Below, piece by piece: positions 56,182 through 64,000 of a stretch of 64,000 nt of DNA. This DNA is from Bradyrhizobium sp. WBOS07 (lineage in GTDB: Bacteria > Pseudomonadota > Alphaproteobacteria > Rhizobiales > Xanthobacteraceae), in assembly GCF_024585165.1 (NCBI RefSeq), contig NZ_CP029008.1, positions 1,488,001 to 1,552,000 on the forward strand. Reading direction: 5' to 3'. The first letter of the stretch is position 1; the number at the start of each line of letters is the position of its first letter. The position numbers and the translations under genes were made by a program. The notes under the pieces were generated by a model. The model was given only the letters and a program-made list of their open reading frames with translations, searched no databases and was not told the origin of the DNA.

Positions 56182-57108
56182 ATGTTCGGCGACTATTCGC
56201 TTGGTGATCTCGGCTCCATCTTCGTCATGCAGGGCTTTGCCGGGCTGATCCTGTTCTCGGTCTACGTCCTGATGGCGCTCGGGCTTGCCATCATCTTCGG
56301 CCAGATGGGCGTCATCAACATGGCCCATGGCGAGTTCATGATCCTCGGGGCCTACGTCACCTGGATGACCTCCAATCTCTTCCAGGCCTATCTGCCGGGC
56401 CTGTTCGCCGGCTACTTCTTCCTTGCGATGATCCTGGCCTTCGTCGCATCCGGCGCGCTGGGCATGCTGGTGGAATGGGCGCTGATACGGCACCTCTACA
56501 AGCGTCCGCTCGATACGCTGCTCGCCACCTGGGGCCTCAGCCTGATGCTGCAGCAGGCCTATCGCTCCGTGTTTGGCGCGCGCGAGGTCGGCGTCGAGCT
56601 GCCGCAATGGATGCTCGGTTCGCTCCAGGTCACCGACAGCATCGAGGTGCCGATCAACGGCATCTTCGTGATGTGCCTCACCGTGCTGATCACTGTCTGT
56701 GTCGCCTACGTGCTCTACATGTCGCGCTGGGGGCGCCAGGTGCGCGCCGTGGTGCAGAACCGCATCATGGCGGGCGCGGTCGGCATCAATACCGAAAAGG
56801 TCGACCGCTACACCTTCGGCCTCGGCTGCGGCATCGCCGGAATTGCCGGTAGCGCCTTCACCATGATCGGCTCGACCGGGCCGACGTCGGGGCAGCTCTA
56901 CATCGTCGATACGTTCCTGGTCGTCGTGTTCGGCGGCGCCGCCAGCCTGCTCGGCACCATCGCCTCCGCCTTCTCGATCTCGCAGACGCAATCGACGCTC
57001 GAATTCTTCATGTCGGGCTCGATGGCCAAGGTGCTCACGCTGCTCGCGGTCGTCGGCATCCTGATGCTGCGGCCCCAGGGCCTCTTCGCCCTCAAAGTCC
57101 GCAAATAA
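56182..57108 (+). CDS. urtB: Urea/amide ABC transporter permease
   Basis: 308 residues with eight or so membrane helices of the LivH class (IIFGQMGVINMAHGEFMILG is diagnostic). It lacks the long N-terminal extension seen in many urease-linked UrtB proteins, which fits the short-amide branch. GGAGG precedes ATG 56182. About 130 bp separate it from urtA, and urtC follows after 17 bp. Confidence 0.94.
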   Translation: MFGDYSLGDLGSIFVMQGFAGLILFSVYVLMALGLAIIFGQMGVINMAHGEFMILGAYVTWMTSNLFQAYLPGLFAGYFFLAMILAFVASGALGMLVEWALIRHLYKRPLDTLLATWGLSLMLQQAYRSVFGAREVGVELPQWMLGSLQVTDSIEVPINGIFVMCLTVLITVCVAYVLYMSRWGRQVRAVVQNRIMAGAVGINTEKVDRYTFGLGCGIAGIAGSAFTMIGSTGPTSGQLYIVDTFLVVVFGGAASLLGTIASAFSISQTQSTLEFFMSGSMAKVLTLLAVVGILMLRPQGLFALKVRK

Positions 57109-57125
57109 CGAGAAGCAGGCAAGTC

Positions 57126-58268
57126 ATGATCATCAACTCACGCTTCTTCAACCGATCCGAACTGATGGGCTTCATTGCGCTGGCCGCCGTGCTGTTCGTG
57201 ATCCTGCCGCTGACGCTGGATGTATTCCGCCTCAATCTGGTCGCGAAATACCTCACCTACGCCTTTGTCGCGCTCGGCCTCGTGCTGTGCTGGGGCTATG
57301 GCGGCATCCTGAGCCTGGGGCAGGGCGTGTTCTTCGGCCTCGGCGGCTATTGCATGGCGATGTTCCTCAAGCTCGAAGCCTCGAGCGTCGAGAACACCAA
57401 GATCCAGTCGACGCCCGGCATCCCCGATTTCATGGACTGGAATCAGATCACGTCACTGCCGCTGTTCTGGCAGCCGTTCCACAGCCTCACCTTCACCATC
57501 CTCGCCATCATCCTGGTGCCCGGCCTGTTCGCCCTGATCATCGGCACCGCGATGTTCAAGCGGCGTGTCGGCGGCACCTACTTCGCCATCATCACCCAGG
57601 CCGTCGCCGCCATCCTCACCATCCTGATCGTGGGACAGCAGGGCTATACCGGCGGCATCAACGGCATGACCGACCTGCGCACGCTCAAGGGCTGGGACAT
57701 CCGGCCCGACCACGCCAAGGTCATCCTGTACTTCGTCGAAGTGGTGCTGCTGTTCGCCTGCATCGGCATCGCTCAGTTCATCCGCCTGACCAAGCTCGGC
57801 CGCATCCTGGTGGCGATGCGCGAGCAGGAGGACCGCGTCCGCTTCTCCGGCTACAGCGTCGCCAATTTCAAGATCTTCGCCTTCTGCATGGCGGCGGTGT
57901 TCGCCGCGATCGGCGGCGCCATGTTCGCGCTCAATGTCGGTTTCATGTCGCCGTCCTTCGTCGGCATCGTGCCGTCCATCGAGATGGTGATCTACACGGC
58001 GGTCGGCGGGCGGATGTCGATCTTCGGCGCGATCTGGGGCGCCATCCTGGTGAATTTCGCCAAGACCAGCCTGTCGGAATCCTTCCCGCAACTCTGGCTG
58101 TTCGGTCTCGGCGCGCTGTTCATCGCGGTCGTGCTCGCCTTCCCGAATGGCCTGTCCGGACTCTGGGCCGACTACGTGCAGCCGCGCATCGACCGGCTGT
58201 TTGGCCCACGCAAGCCGAAATCGGATTGGAACGGCAATTCGGTCGCTGACGGCGCGCCGGCAGAGTGA
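57126..58268 (+). CDS. urtC: Urea/amide ABC transporter permease
   Basis: 380 residues with LivM-type membrane helices (YLTYAFVALGLVLCWGYGGI, SLGQGVFFGLGGYCMAMFL) and the cytoplasmic EAA-like loop (MREQEDRVRFSGYSV). It forms the channel together with UrtB. Its stop lies 11 bp before the urtD ATG. Confidence 0.95.
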   Translation: MIINSRFFNRSELMGFIALAAVLFVILPLTLDVFRLNLVAKYLTYAFVALGLVLCWGYGGILSLGQGVFFGLGGYCMAMFLKLEASSVENTKIQSTPGIPDFMDWNQITSLPLFWQPFHSLTFTILAIILVPGLFALIIGTAMFKRRVGGTYFAIITQAVAAILTILIVGQQGYTGGINGMTDLRTLKGWDIRPDHAKVILYFVEVVLLFACIGIAQFIRLTKLGRILVAMREQEDRVRFSGYSVANFKIFAFCMAAVFAAIGGAMFALNVGFMSPSFVGIVPSIEMVIYTAVGGRMSIFGAIWGAILVNFAKTSLSESFPQLWLFGLGALFIAVVLAFPNGLSGLWADYVQPRIDRLFGPRKPKSDWNGNSVADGAPAE

Positions 58269-58279
58269 GGGGATCAATC

Positions 58280-59035
<756 letters not shown>

Positions 59036-59070
59036 GCGATGGCGAAAGAGTCCATAGCGGCATCGGCGGT

Positions 59071-59230
59071 GCACCTCTCCCCTTGTGGGAGAGGTCGGAT
59101 CGCATCGTCAGATGCGATCCGGGTGAGGGGTATCTCTCCGCGCATCAAACTGCCATTCGCATTCGCAGATGCAGACCCCTCATCCGTCGCGGACTTCGTC
59201 CGCGCCACCTTCTCCCACAAGGGGAGAAGG
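59071..59230. repeat. Palindromic element, CTCTCCCGC family, copy 2, inside the urt operon
   Basis: CACCTCTCCCCTTGTGGGAGAGGT is the first hairpin, GGATCGCATCGTCAGATGCGATCC the second, and the last pairs CTTCTCCC with GGGGAGAAGG. It fills most of the 222-bp urtD-urtE gap and ends about 27 bp before urtE. Confidence 0.8.
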
Positions 59231-59257
59231 AAGGCATGCCGAGCTTAGGAGCAATCG

Positions 59258-59947
59258 ATGCTGGCAATTTCAGATCTCCACGTCGCCTACGGCCAGAGCG
59301 AGGTGCTGCACGGGCTCAACGTCAAGGTCGCGCCCAACGAGATCGTTGCGATCATGGGCCGCAACGGCATGGGCAAGACCACGCTGATGAAATCGCTGAT
59401 GGGGATCCTGCCCGCCAAAAGCGGCTCGGTGACCATGGATGGCGCCGAGCTCGGCAGCCTCAAGAGCTTTGAGCGCGTCGCCAAGGGCCTCGCCTATGTG
59501 CCGCAGGGCCGCATGATCTTTTCCACCATGACGGTGAAGGAGAACATCGAAACCGGGCTCGTCGTCTCCGGCGGCTCCGAAGTGCCCGGCGACATCTACG
59601 AATTGTTCCCGGTGCTGCTGGAGATGAAAGGCCGGCGCGGCGGCAATCTCTCGGGCGGCCAGCAGCAGCAGCTCGCGATCGCGCGTGCGCTCGCGACCAA
59701 GCCGAAGGTTCTGCTGCTGGACGAGCCGACCGAAGGCATCCAGCCCTCGATCATCAAGGAGATGGCGCGCACGTTGAAGCGCATCCGCGACGAGAAGGGG
59801 CTCTCCATCGTCGTGTCCGAGCAGGTCCTGAGCTTTGCGCTCGATATCGCCGACCGCGTCCTGGTGATCGAGAACGGCGAGATCGTGCGGGACGATCCGC
59901 GCGATGCCGTCGATGCCGCGCAGGTCTCGAAATATCTGTCCGTCTAA
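59258..59947 (+). CDS. urtE: Urea/amide ABC transporter ATP-binding protein
   Basis: 229 residues of the LivF class: Walker A GRNGMGKTT, signature LSGGQQQQLAIARAL, Walker B VLLLDEPTEGIQPS. It pairs with UrtD as the ATPase dimer. AGGAG lies upstream of ATG 59258, so it can be translated independently of urtD despite the repeat in between. Confidence 0.96.
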   Translation: MLAISDLHVAYGQSEVLHGLNVKVAPNEIVAIMGRNGMGKTTLMKSLMGILPAKSGSVTMDGAELGSLKSFERVAKGLAYVPQGRMIFSTMTVKENIETGLVVSGGSEVPGDIYELFPVLLEMKGRRGGNLSGGQQQQLAIARALATKPKVLLLDEPTEGIQPSIIKEMARTLKRIRDEKGLSIVVSEQVLSFALDIADRVLVIENGEIVRDDPRDAVDAAQVSKYLSV

Positions 59948-59976
59948 CCAACCGTAGTCAAAAGGGGAGCCTCTCG

Positions 59977-61206
59977 ATGCCAGAGACACTGATCAAGGTC
60001 GATCTCACCAAATCGGCTTATGACAACGACATGGTGCACAACCGCTGGCACCCCGACATCCCGATCGTGGCCTGGGTCAATCCCGGCGACGATTTCATCA
60101 TCGAGACCTATGACTGGACCGGCGGCTTCATCAAGAACAACGATTCCGCCGACGACGTGCGCGACATCGACCTGTCGATCGTGCACTTCCTGTCCGGACC
60201 GATCGGCGTCAAGGGCGCCGAGCCCGGCGACCTCCTCGTCGTCGACCTGCTCGACGTCGGTCCGCTCAAGGAAAGCCTGTGGGGCTTCAACGGCTTCTTC
60301 TCCAAGCAGAACGGCGGCGGCTTCCTCACCGACCATTTCCCGCTGGCGCAGAAGTCGATCTGGGACATCAAGGGCCTCTACACCTCGTCCCGCCACGTGC
60401 CCGGCGTGAACTTCGCAGGCCTCATCCATCCCGGCCTGATCGGCTGTCTGCCCGATCCCAAGATGCTGGACACCTGGAACAAGCGCGAGGCCGAGCTGAT
60501 CTCGACCAATCCGACCCGCGTGCCTGGCCTTGCCAATCCGCCGTTCGCGCCGACCGCCCATGGCGGCCGCGCCAAGGGCGACGTCAAGGCCAAGATCGGC
60601 GCCGCAGGCGCGCGCACGGTGCCGCCGCGCGAGCATGGCGGCAATTGCGACATCAAGGATCTCTCGCGCGGCTCGAAGATCTACTTCCCGGTCTATGTGC
60701 CGGGCGCGGGTCTCTCCATGGGCGATCTGCACTTCAGCCAGGGCGACGGCGAGATCACCTTCTGCGGCGCCATCGAGATGGCCGGCTGGCTGCACCTGAA
60801 GGTCGAGGTGATCAAGGACGGCATGTCGAAGTACGGGATCAAGAACCCGATCTTCAAGCCGTCGCCGATCACGCCGAACTACAAGGACTATCTGATCTTC
60901 GAAGGCATCTCGGTCGACGAAGCCGGCAAGCAGCATTATCTCGACGTCCACATCGCCTATCGCCAGGCCTGCCTCAACGCGATCGAATACCTCAAGAAGT
61001 TCGGCTATTCCGGCGCCCAGGCCTATTCGATCCTCGGCACCGCGCCGTGCCAGGGCCATATCTCCGGCGTCGTCGACGTTCCCAACGCCTGCGCCACGCT
61101 GTGGCTGCCGACCGAGATCTTCGACTTCGACGTGATGCCGTCGGCGGCAGGGCCCATCAAGCACATCACCGGCGACATCCAGATGCCGATCTCGCCAGAC
61201 AAGTGA
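59977..61206 (+). CDS. fmdA: Formamidase/acetamidase
   Basis: 409 residues, full length for FmdA-type amidases. It hydrolyses formamide or acetamide to the acid and ammonia. Typical stretches are HNRWHPDIPIVAWVNPGDDF near the N-terminus, HVPGVNFAGLIHPGLIG in the middle and CQGHISGVVDVPNACATLWL near the end. It begins 29 bp after urtE with GGGGAG upstream, so it belongs to the same operon. It is unrelated in fold to AmiE, encoded two genes later. Confidence 0.95.
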   Translation: MPETLIKVDLTKSAYDNDMVHNRWHPDIPIVAWVNPGDDFIIETYDWTGGFIKNNDSADDVRDIDLSIVHFLSGPIGVKGAEPGDLLVVDLLDVGPLKESLWGFNGFFSKQNGGGFLTDHFPLAQKSIWDIKGLYTSSRHVPGVNFAGLIHPGLIGCLPDPKMLDTWNKREAELISTNPTRVPGLANPPFAPTAHGGRAKGDVKAKIGAAGARTVPPREHGGNCDIKDLSRGSKIYFPVYVPGAGLSMGDLHFSQGDGEITFCGAIEMAGWLHLKVEVIKDGMSKYGIKNPIFKPSPITPNYKDYLIFEGISVDEAGKQHYLDVHIAYRQACLNAIEYLKKFGYSGAQAYSILGTAPCQGHISGVVDVPNACATLWLPTEIFDFDVMPSAAGPIKHITGDIQMPISPDK

Positions 61207-61213
61207 CGCTTGC

Positions 61214-61268
61214 GCTCCCTCTCCCCGCTCTTGCGGGGAGAGGGTTGGGGTGAGGGGCTGTCTCCACA
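61214..61268. repeat. Short palindromic element, CTCTCCCGC family, copy 3
   Basis: CTCCCTCTCCCCGCTCTTGCGGGGAGAGGG is a near-perfect hairpin, followed by GGGTGAGGGG and TCTCCACA, as in copy 1. It lies between fmdA and fmdB. Confidence 0.75.
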
Positions 61269-61317
61269 CGCGCGGCGGCAGCGAGTTGTGTGAACAGGCA
61301 ACAGCGTAGGTGATGCT

Positions 61318-61695
61318 ATGCCGGTCTACGAATATCTCTGTGACGATTGCGGTCCCTTCAAGGACCTGCGCCCGATGGCGGAATGCGACGATCCGCAAAG
61401 CTGTCCGCACTGCGAGAGCCCAGCGCCGCGGGTGATTCTGACCGCCCCGAATTTCTTCTGCATGCCGGCCGACAAGCGCAAGGCGCATGCCGTCAACGAG
61501 CGCAGTTCGCACGCGCCGCAGACGCTGGCGCAGTACAAGGCCTCGCACGGCCCCGGCTGCGGCTGCTGCTCGTCGGGCAAGACGGTGAAGGACAAGGGCT
61601 CGTCGGACAAGAAGAAACCGGCGCGGCTGATGACCAAGTCCAGAAGCGGCGCCAAGGGCTTTCCGACGGCGCGCCCCTGGATGATCAGCCACTAA
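61318..61695 (+). CDS. fmdB: FmdB-family zinc-ribbon protein
   Basis: 125 residues. The zinc ribbon is at the N-terminus: Cys8, Cys11 (YLCDDC), Cys29 and Cys32 (CPHC). A Lys-rich tail with a second cysteine group (GCGCCSSGK) follows. FmdB was first described as a regulator of formamidase genes in Methylophilus; its mechanism is unclear. Its place between two amidase genes fits that role. Confidence 0.9.
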   Translation: MPVYEYLCDDCGPFKDLRPMAECDDPQSCPHCESPAPRVILTAPNFFCMPADKRKAHAVNERSSHAPQTLAQYKASHGPGCGCCSSGKTVKDKGSSDKKKPARLMTKSRSGAKGFPTARPWMISH

Positions 61696-61740
61696 CGCGA
61701 CACGCCAGCATCAGACAGACAAGGTACAGGAGCGCTCAAC

Positions 61741-62781
61741 ATGCTTCACGGTGACATCTCCAGCAGCAACGACACGGTCGGCGTCGCAGTCGTCAATTAC
61801 AAGATGCCCCGCCTGCACACCAAGGCCGAGGTGCTCGACAACGCCCGCAAGATCGCCGACATGATCGTCGGCATGAAGCTCGGCCTGCCCGGCATGGACC
61901 TCGTGATCTTCCCGGAATATTCCACGCAAGGCATCATGTACGATTCCAAGGAGATGTACGAGACGGCGTCCATGGTACCCGGCGAGGAGACCGCGATCTT
62001 CGCCGAGGCCTGTCGCAAGGCCAAGGTCTGGGGCGTGTTCTCGCTGACCGGCGAGCGCCACGAGGAGCATCCGCACAAGGCGCCCTACAACACCTTGATC
62101 CTGATGAACGACAAGGGCGAGATCGTGCAGAAGTACCGCAAGATCATGCCCTGGGTGCCGATCGAGGGCTGGTATCCCGGCAATTGCACCTATGTCTCCG
62201 AGGGGCCGAAGGGTCTCAAGGTCAGCCTGATCATCTGCGACGACGGCAATTATCCCGAAATCTGGCGCGACTGCGCCATGAAGGGTGCCGAGCTGATCGT
62301 GCGCTGCCAGGGCTACATGTATCCGGCCAAGGAGCAGCAGGTCATGATCTCCAAGGCGATGGCATGGGCCAACAACGTCTATGTGGCGGTTGCCAATGCC
62401 GCCGGCTTCGACGGCGTCTATTCCTATTTCGGCCACTCCGCCATCATCGGCTTCGACGGCCGCACGCTCGGCGAATGCGGCGAGGAGGATTACGGCATCC
62501 AATACGCCCAGCTGTCGAAACATTTGATCCGCGACGCGCGCCGCAACGGCCAGTCGCAGAACCATCTCTACAAGCTGGTCCACCGCGGCTACACCGGCAT
62601 GATCAATTCCGGCGACAGCCCGCGCGGCGTCGCGGCGTGTCCGTACGATTTCTACAAGAACTGGATCAAAGATCCCGAGGGCACGCGCGACATGGTCGAG
62701 GCGATGACCCGCGCGACGCCAGGCACCGACGAATGCCCGATCGACGGCATTCCGAACGGCGCGGCGGCCAGCAACTACTGA
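61741..62781 (+). CDS. amiE: Aliphatic amidase
   Basis: 346 residues, exactly the length of Pseudomonas AmiE and similar along its whole length. The nitrilase triad is at the classical positions Glu59, Lys134 and Cys166. It hydrolyses short aliphatic amides such as acetamide and propionamide. Formamidase AmiF is the other close family, but the start [19 protein letters not shown] and the length favour AmiE. It is the last gene of the urt-fmd-ami set. Confidence 0.95.
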   Translation: MLHGDISSSNDTVGVAVVNYKMPRLHTKAEVLDNARKIADMIVGMKLGLPGMDLVIFPEYSTQGIMYDSKEMYETASMVPGEETAIFAEACRKAKVWGVFSLTGERHEEHPHKAPYNTLILMNDKGEIVQKYRKIMPWVPIEGWYPGNCTYVSEGPKGLKVSLIICDDGNYPEIWRDCAMKGAELIVRCQGYMYPAKEQQVMISKAMAWANNVYVAVANAAGFDGVYSYFGHSAIIGFDGRTLGECGEEDYGIQYAQLSKHLIRDARRNGQSQNHLYKLVHRGYTGMINSGDSPRGVAACPYDFYKNWIKDPEGTRDMVEAMTRATPGTDECPIDGIPNGAAASNY

Positions 62782-62801
62782 GCTGTTGCCAGGTCGCGCC
62801 T

Positions 62802-63036
62802 TACCCTCCCCTGGAGGCCGCATTTGAGAGCTTTCCCTGCGGCCATCCTTCGAGACGCCCGCCTTGGCGGGCTCCTCAGGATGAGGGCCGAAGTGCGCGG
62901 CGGCAAATTCAAAGAGCGCTGACGCTGATTAGCCTCATCCTGAGGAGGCGCGTAAGCGCCGTCTCGAAGGACGAGGCGTGCGCGCTGGCCGCTGGCACGA
63001 GTCATATGCGATAGCCCTGTCCTCCAGGGGAGGGTA
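62802..63036. repeat. 235-bp nested inverted-repeat element
   Basis: TACCCTCCCCTGGAGG at 62802-62817 is the exact reverse complement of 63021-63036. Nested inside, 62844-62887 (ATCCTTCGAGACG through CTCCTCAGGATGAGG) is answered by 62933-62977. No coding sequence and no clear target-site duplication were seen. It lies between convergent amiE and the MlaD-type gene and touches the end of the latter. Confidence 0.85.
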
Positions 63037-63038
63037 AG

Positions 63039-63860
63039 CTAGCGCTTCTGCTCCGTGGGCCTGCGCGGGGGGCGCGGCGGCGCTGGTGTCCCGCTCATCT
63101 TGTTGGCGGCTTCGCTGACATCGAGCAGCGAGCGGCGGATGTCCTCGAGATAACCCGCCGACTTCTTCTTCATGGTGTCGGCAAGCTCGTGCAGCCCCTT
63201 GATCTTCTCGAACAGCTCGTCGGCCTTGCCGTCGACGAAGCCGGGCACCACGCCCTCGATCTTCGTGACCGCCTTGTCGAAGCCCGCGAAGGCGCTGTCG
63301 ACCTTGGCCATGACGGAATCGATCTCGGCGCCCTTGCTGCGCAGGTCGGCGGTGTAATTTTCGAACGTGCTCAGGCCTTCCTTGATTGCGGGGGCATTGC
63401 TGACGATCGCGCGGTCGACGCTGTGCAGGGTTTCGACGATGGTTTCGGCGTCGCTGAGATCGGCGGTCAGGACGGGGACGCCGTCCGAGTCCAGCGGCAC
63501 CGGTGGCGCGGAAGGCGCGCCCCCGATCAGTGAGATCGCAGCGACGCCGGTCAGGCCCTGGAACTCGATGCCCGCCACAGTGTCCTTGCGAATCGGCGCA
63601 GTGTTGTCGAGCATCACCAGCGCCACGATCCGGCGCGGACTCTCCAGCTTGATCGAGCGGATCTGGCCGGCCGGCACGCCGTCGAAATTGACCGGCCCGC
63701 CGCGGCGCAGGCCGCTGGCGGAGCCGCCCTCGAACACCACACGCAACTGGCTGCGGCTCTGGATGGTGCGCCATTTCTGCACGCCGAGAACGCCGCCGAG
63801 CGCCACGGCGATCACCGCCAGCGTCGCCGTTCCGATCACCAGATTGCTCGCACGTGCCAT
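63039..63860 (-). CDS. MlaD/MCE-domain lipid-transport protein
   Basis: 273 residues with one N-terminal membrane helix (about 7-26) and an MCE domain (about 35-115, LRVVFEGGSASGLRRGGPV and GVPAGQIRSIKL). A long helical region (about 140-235) predicted as coiled coil and a Pro/Arg-rich tail follow. It resembles MlaD-type proteins that shuttle phospholipids or sterols between membranes with an ABC transporter. The partner permease and ATPase would lie upstream, beyond the right edge of the window. Confidence 0.88.
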   Translation of the reverse strand: MARASNLVIGTATLAVIAVALGGVLGVQKWRTIQSRSQLRVVFEGGSASGLRRGGPVNFDGVPAGQIRSIKLESPRRIVALVMLDNTAPIRKDTVAGIEFQGLTGVAAISLIGGAPSAPPVPLDSDGVPVLTADLSDAETIVETLHSVDRAIVSNAPAIKEGLSTFENYTADLRSKGAEIDSVMAKVDSAFAGFDKAVTKIEGVVPGFVDGKADELFEKIKGLHELADTMKKKSAGYLEDIRRSLLDVSEAANKMSGTPAPPRPPRRPTEQKR

Positions 63861-63915
63861 ACGGGAGAGGTTTTACGGCCAAAGCAGGGAAGTTGGAAGG
63901 AGGCTATAATGGTAC

Positions 63916-64000
63916 GTAGGGCGGGTTAGCGAAGCGTAACCCGCCATGTTCGCCTCATTAGCCCTGCAATTTGGCGGATTACGCTGGCGCTAATCCGCCC
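63916..64000. repeat. Palindromic element, GTAGGGCGGGTTAGCG family (runs off the edge)
   Basis: GGCGGGTTAGCG and CGTAACCCGCC form one hairpin, and GGCGGATTACGCTGGCGCTAATCCGCC another. It resembles the GTGGGCAAAG family in layout but not in sequence. The window may cut it. Confidence 0.7.

Noticed and set aside
54838..56991. Very long minus-strand open frame across urtA and urtB
   Set aside because: It spans two well-supported genes and the gap between them, has no family resemblance, and reflects scarce stops in GC-rich antisense.

Overview
This window is a chromosome segment of an alphaproteobacterium, almost certainly a Bradyrhizobium close to B. japonicum/diazoefficiens. The evidence is the high GC coding bias, the typical Bradyrhizobiaceae gene content, many palindromic intergenic elements, and an amino acid:carrier-protein ligase whose zinc ligands fall at Cys131, Glu176 and Cys279, the numbering I recall for the B. 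japonicum enzyme Bll0957. About 55 genes are supported. I saw no rRNA, tRNA, CRISPR array, phage or insertion-sequence transposase. It reads as core chromosome with metabolic and signalling modules rather than an island.

Layout. 0-5.4 kb: end of an unknown gene, beta-carbonic anhydrase, a CoA-ester lyase, an AraC-type regulator, and a PAS-type chemoreceptor gene whose frame is broken by two tandem duplications of exactly 127 bp. 5.4-14.3 kb: mutS, the protocatechuate genes pcaF, pcaH and pcaG, a membrane chemoreceptor and a small-molecule kinase-like protein. 14.4-17.8 kb: an EmrB/EmrA/MarR efflux operon with a palindromic operator candidate. 17.8-31.4 kb: zur, a DMT exporter, ispG, a TauD-type dioxygenase, a cell-wall amidase, a Na+/H+ antiporter, a class A beta-lactamase, small proteins, an exported caspase-like protein, ispA, mtgA and rpmF. 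31.5-40.7 kb: two c-di-GMP-type GGDEF/EAL proteins (one degenerate, one intact) flanking a tctCBA tricarboxylate transporter. 40.9-44.7 kb: the amino acid:carrier-protein ligase cluster (GNAT protein, ligase, acyl-CoA dehydrogenase homologue, divergent carrier protein). 44.9-50.1 kb: mtnP-mtnA methionine salvage, a HAD hydrolase, a secreted trypsin-like protease and a Baeyer-Villiger-type monooxygenase.

50.3-62.8 kb is a coherent amide/urea module. A LuxR-type response regulator and a 1123-residue hybrid kinase, whose N-terminal half looks like an NCS1-type permease, diverge from urtABCDE (ABC uptake of urea or short amides). These are followed by fmdA (formamidase/acetamidase), fmdB (zinc ribbon) and amiE (aliphatic amidase). 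The inferred logic is that the permease-like kinase senses the amide, the response regulator activates the divergent operon, UrtABCDE imports it, and FmdA and AmiE release ammonia. The window ends with an MCE/MlaD-type lipid-transport protein.

The most interesting items are the transporter-fused kinase with a cysteine-rich linker, the carrier-protein aminoacylation cluster, the two 127-bp duplications (which may be an assembly artefact), and several families of palindromic intergenic elements, some of them inside operons.
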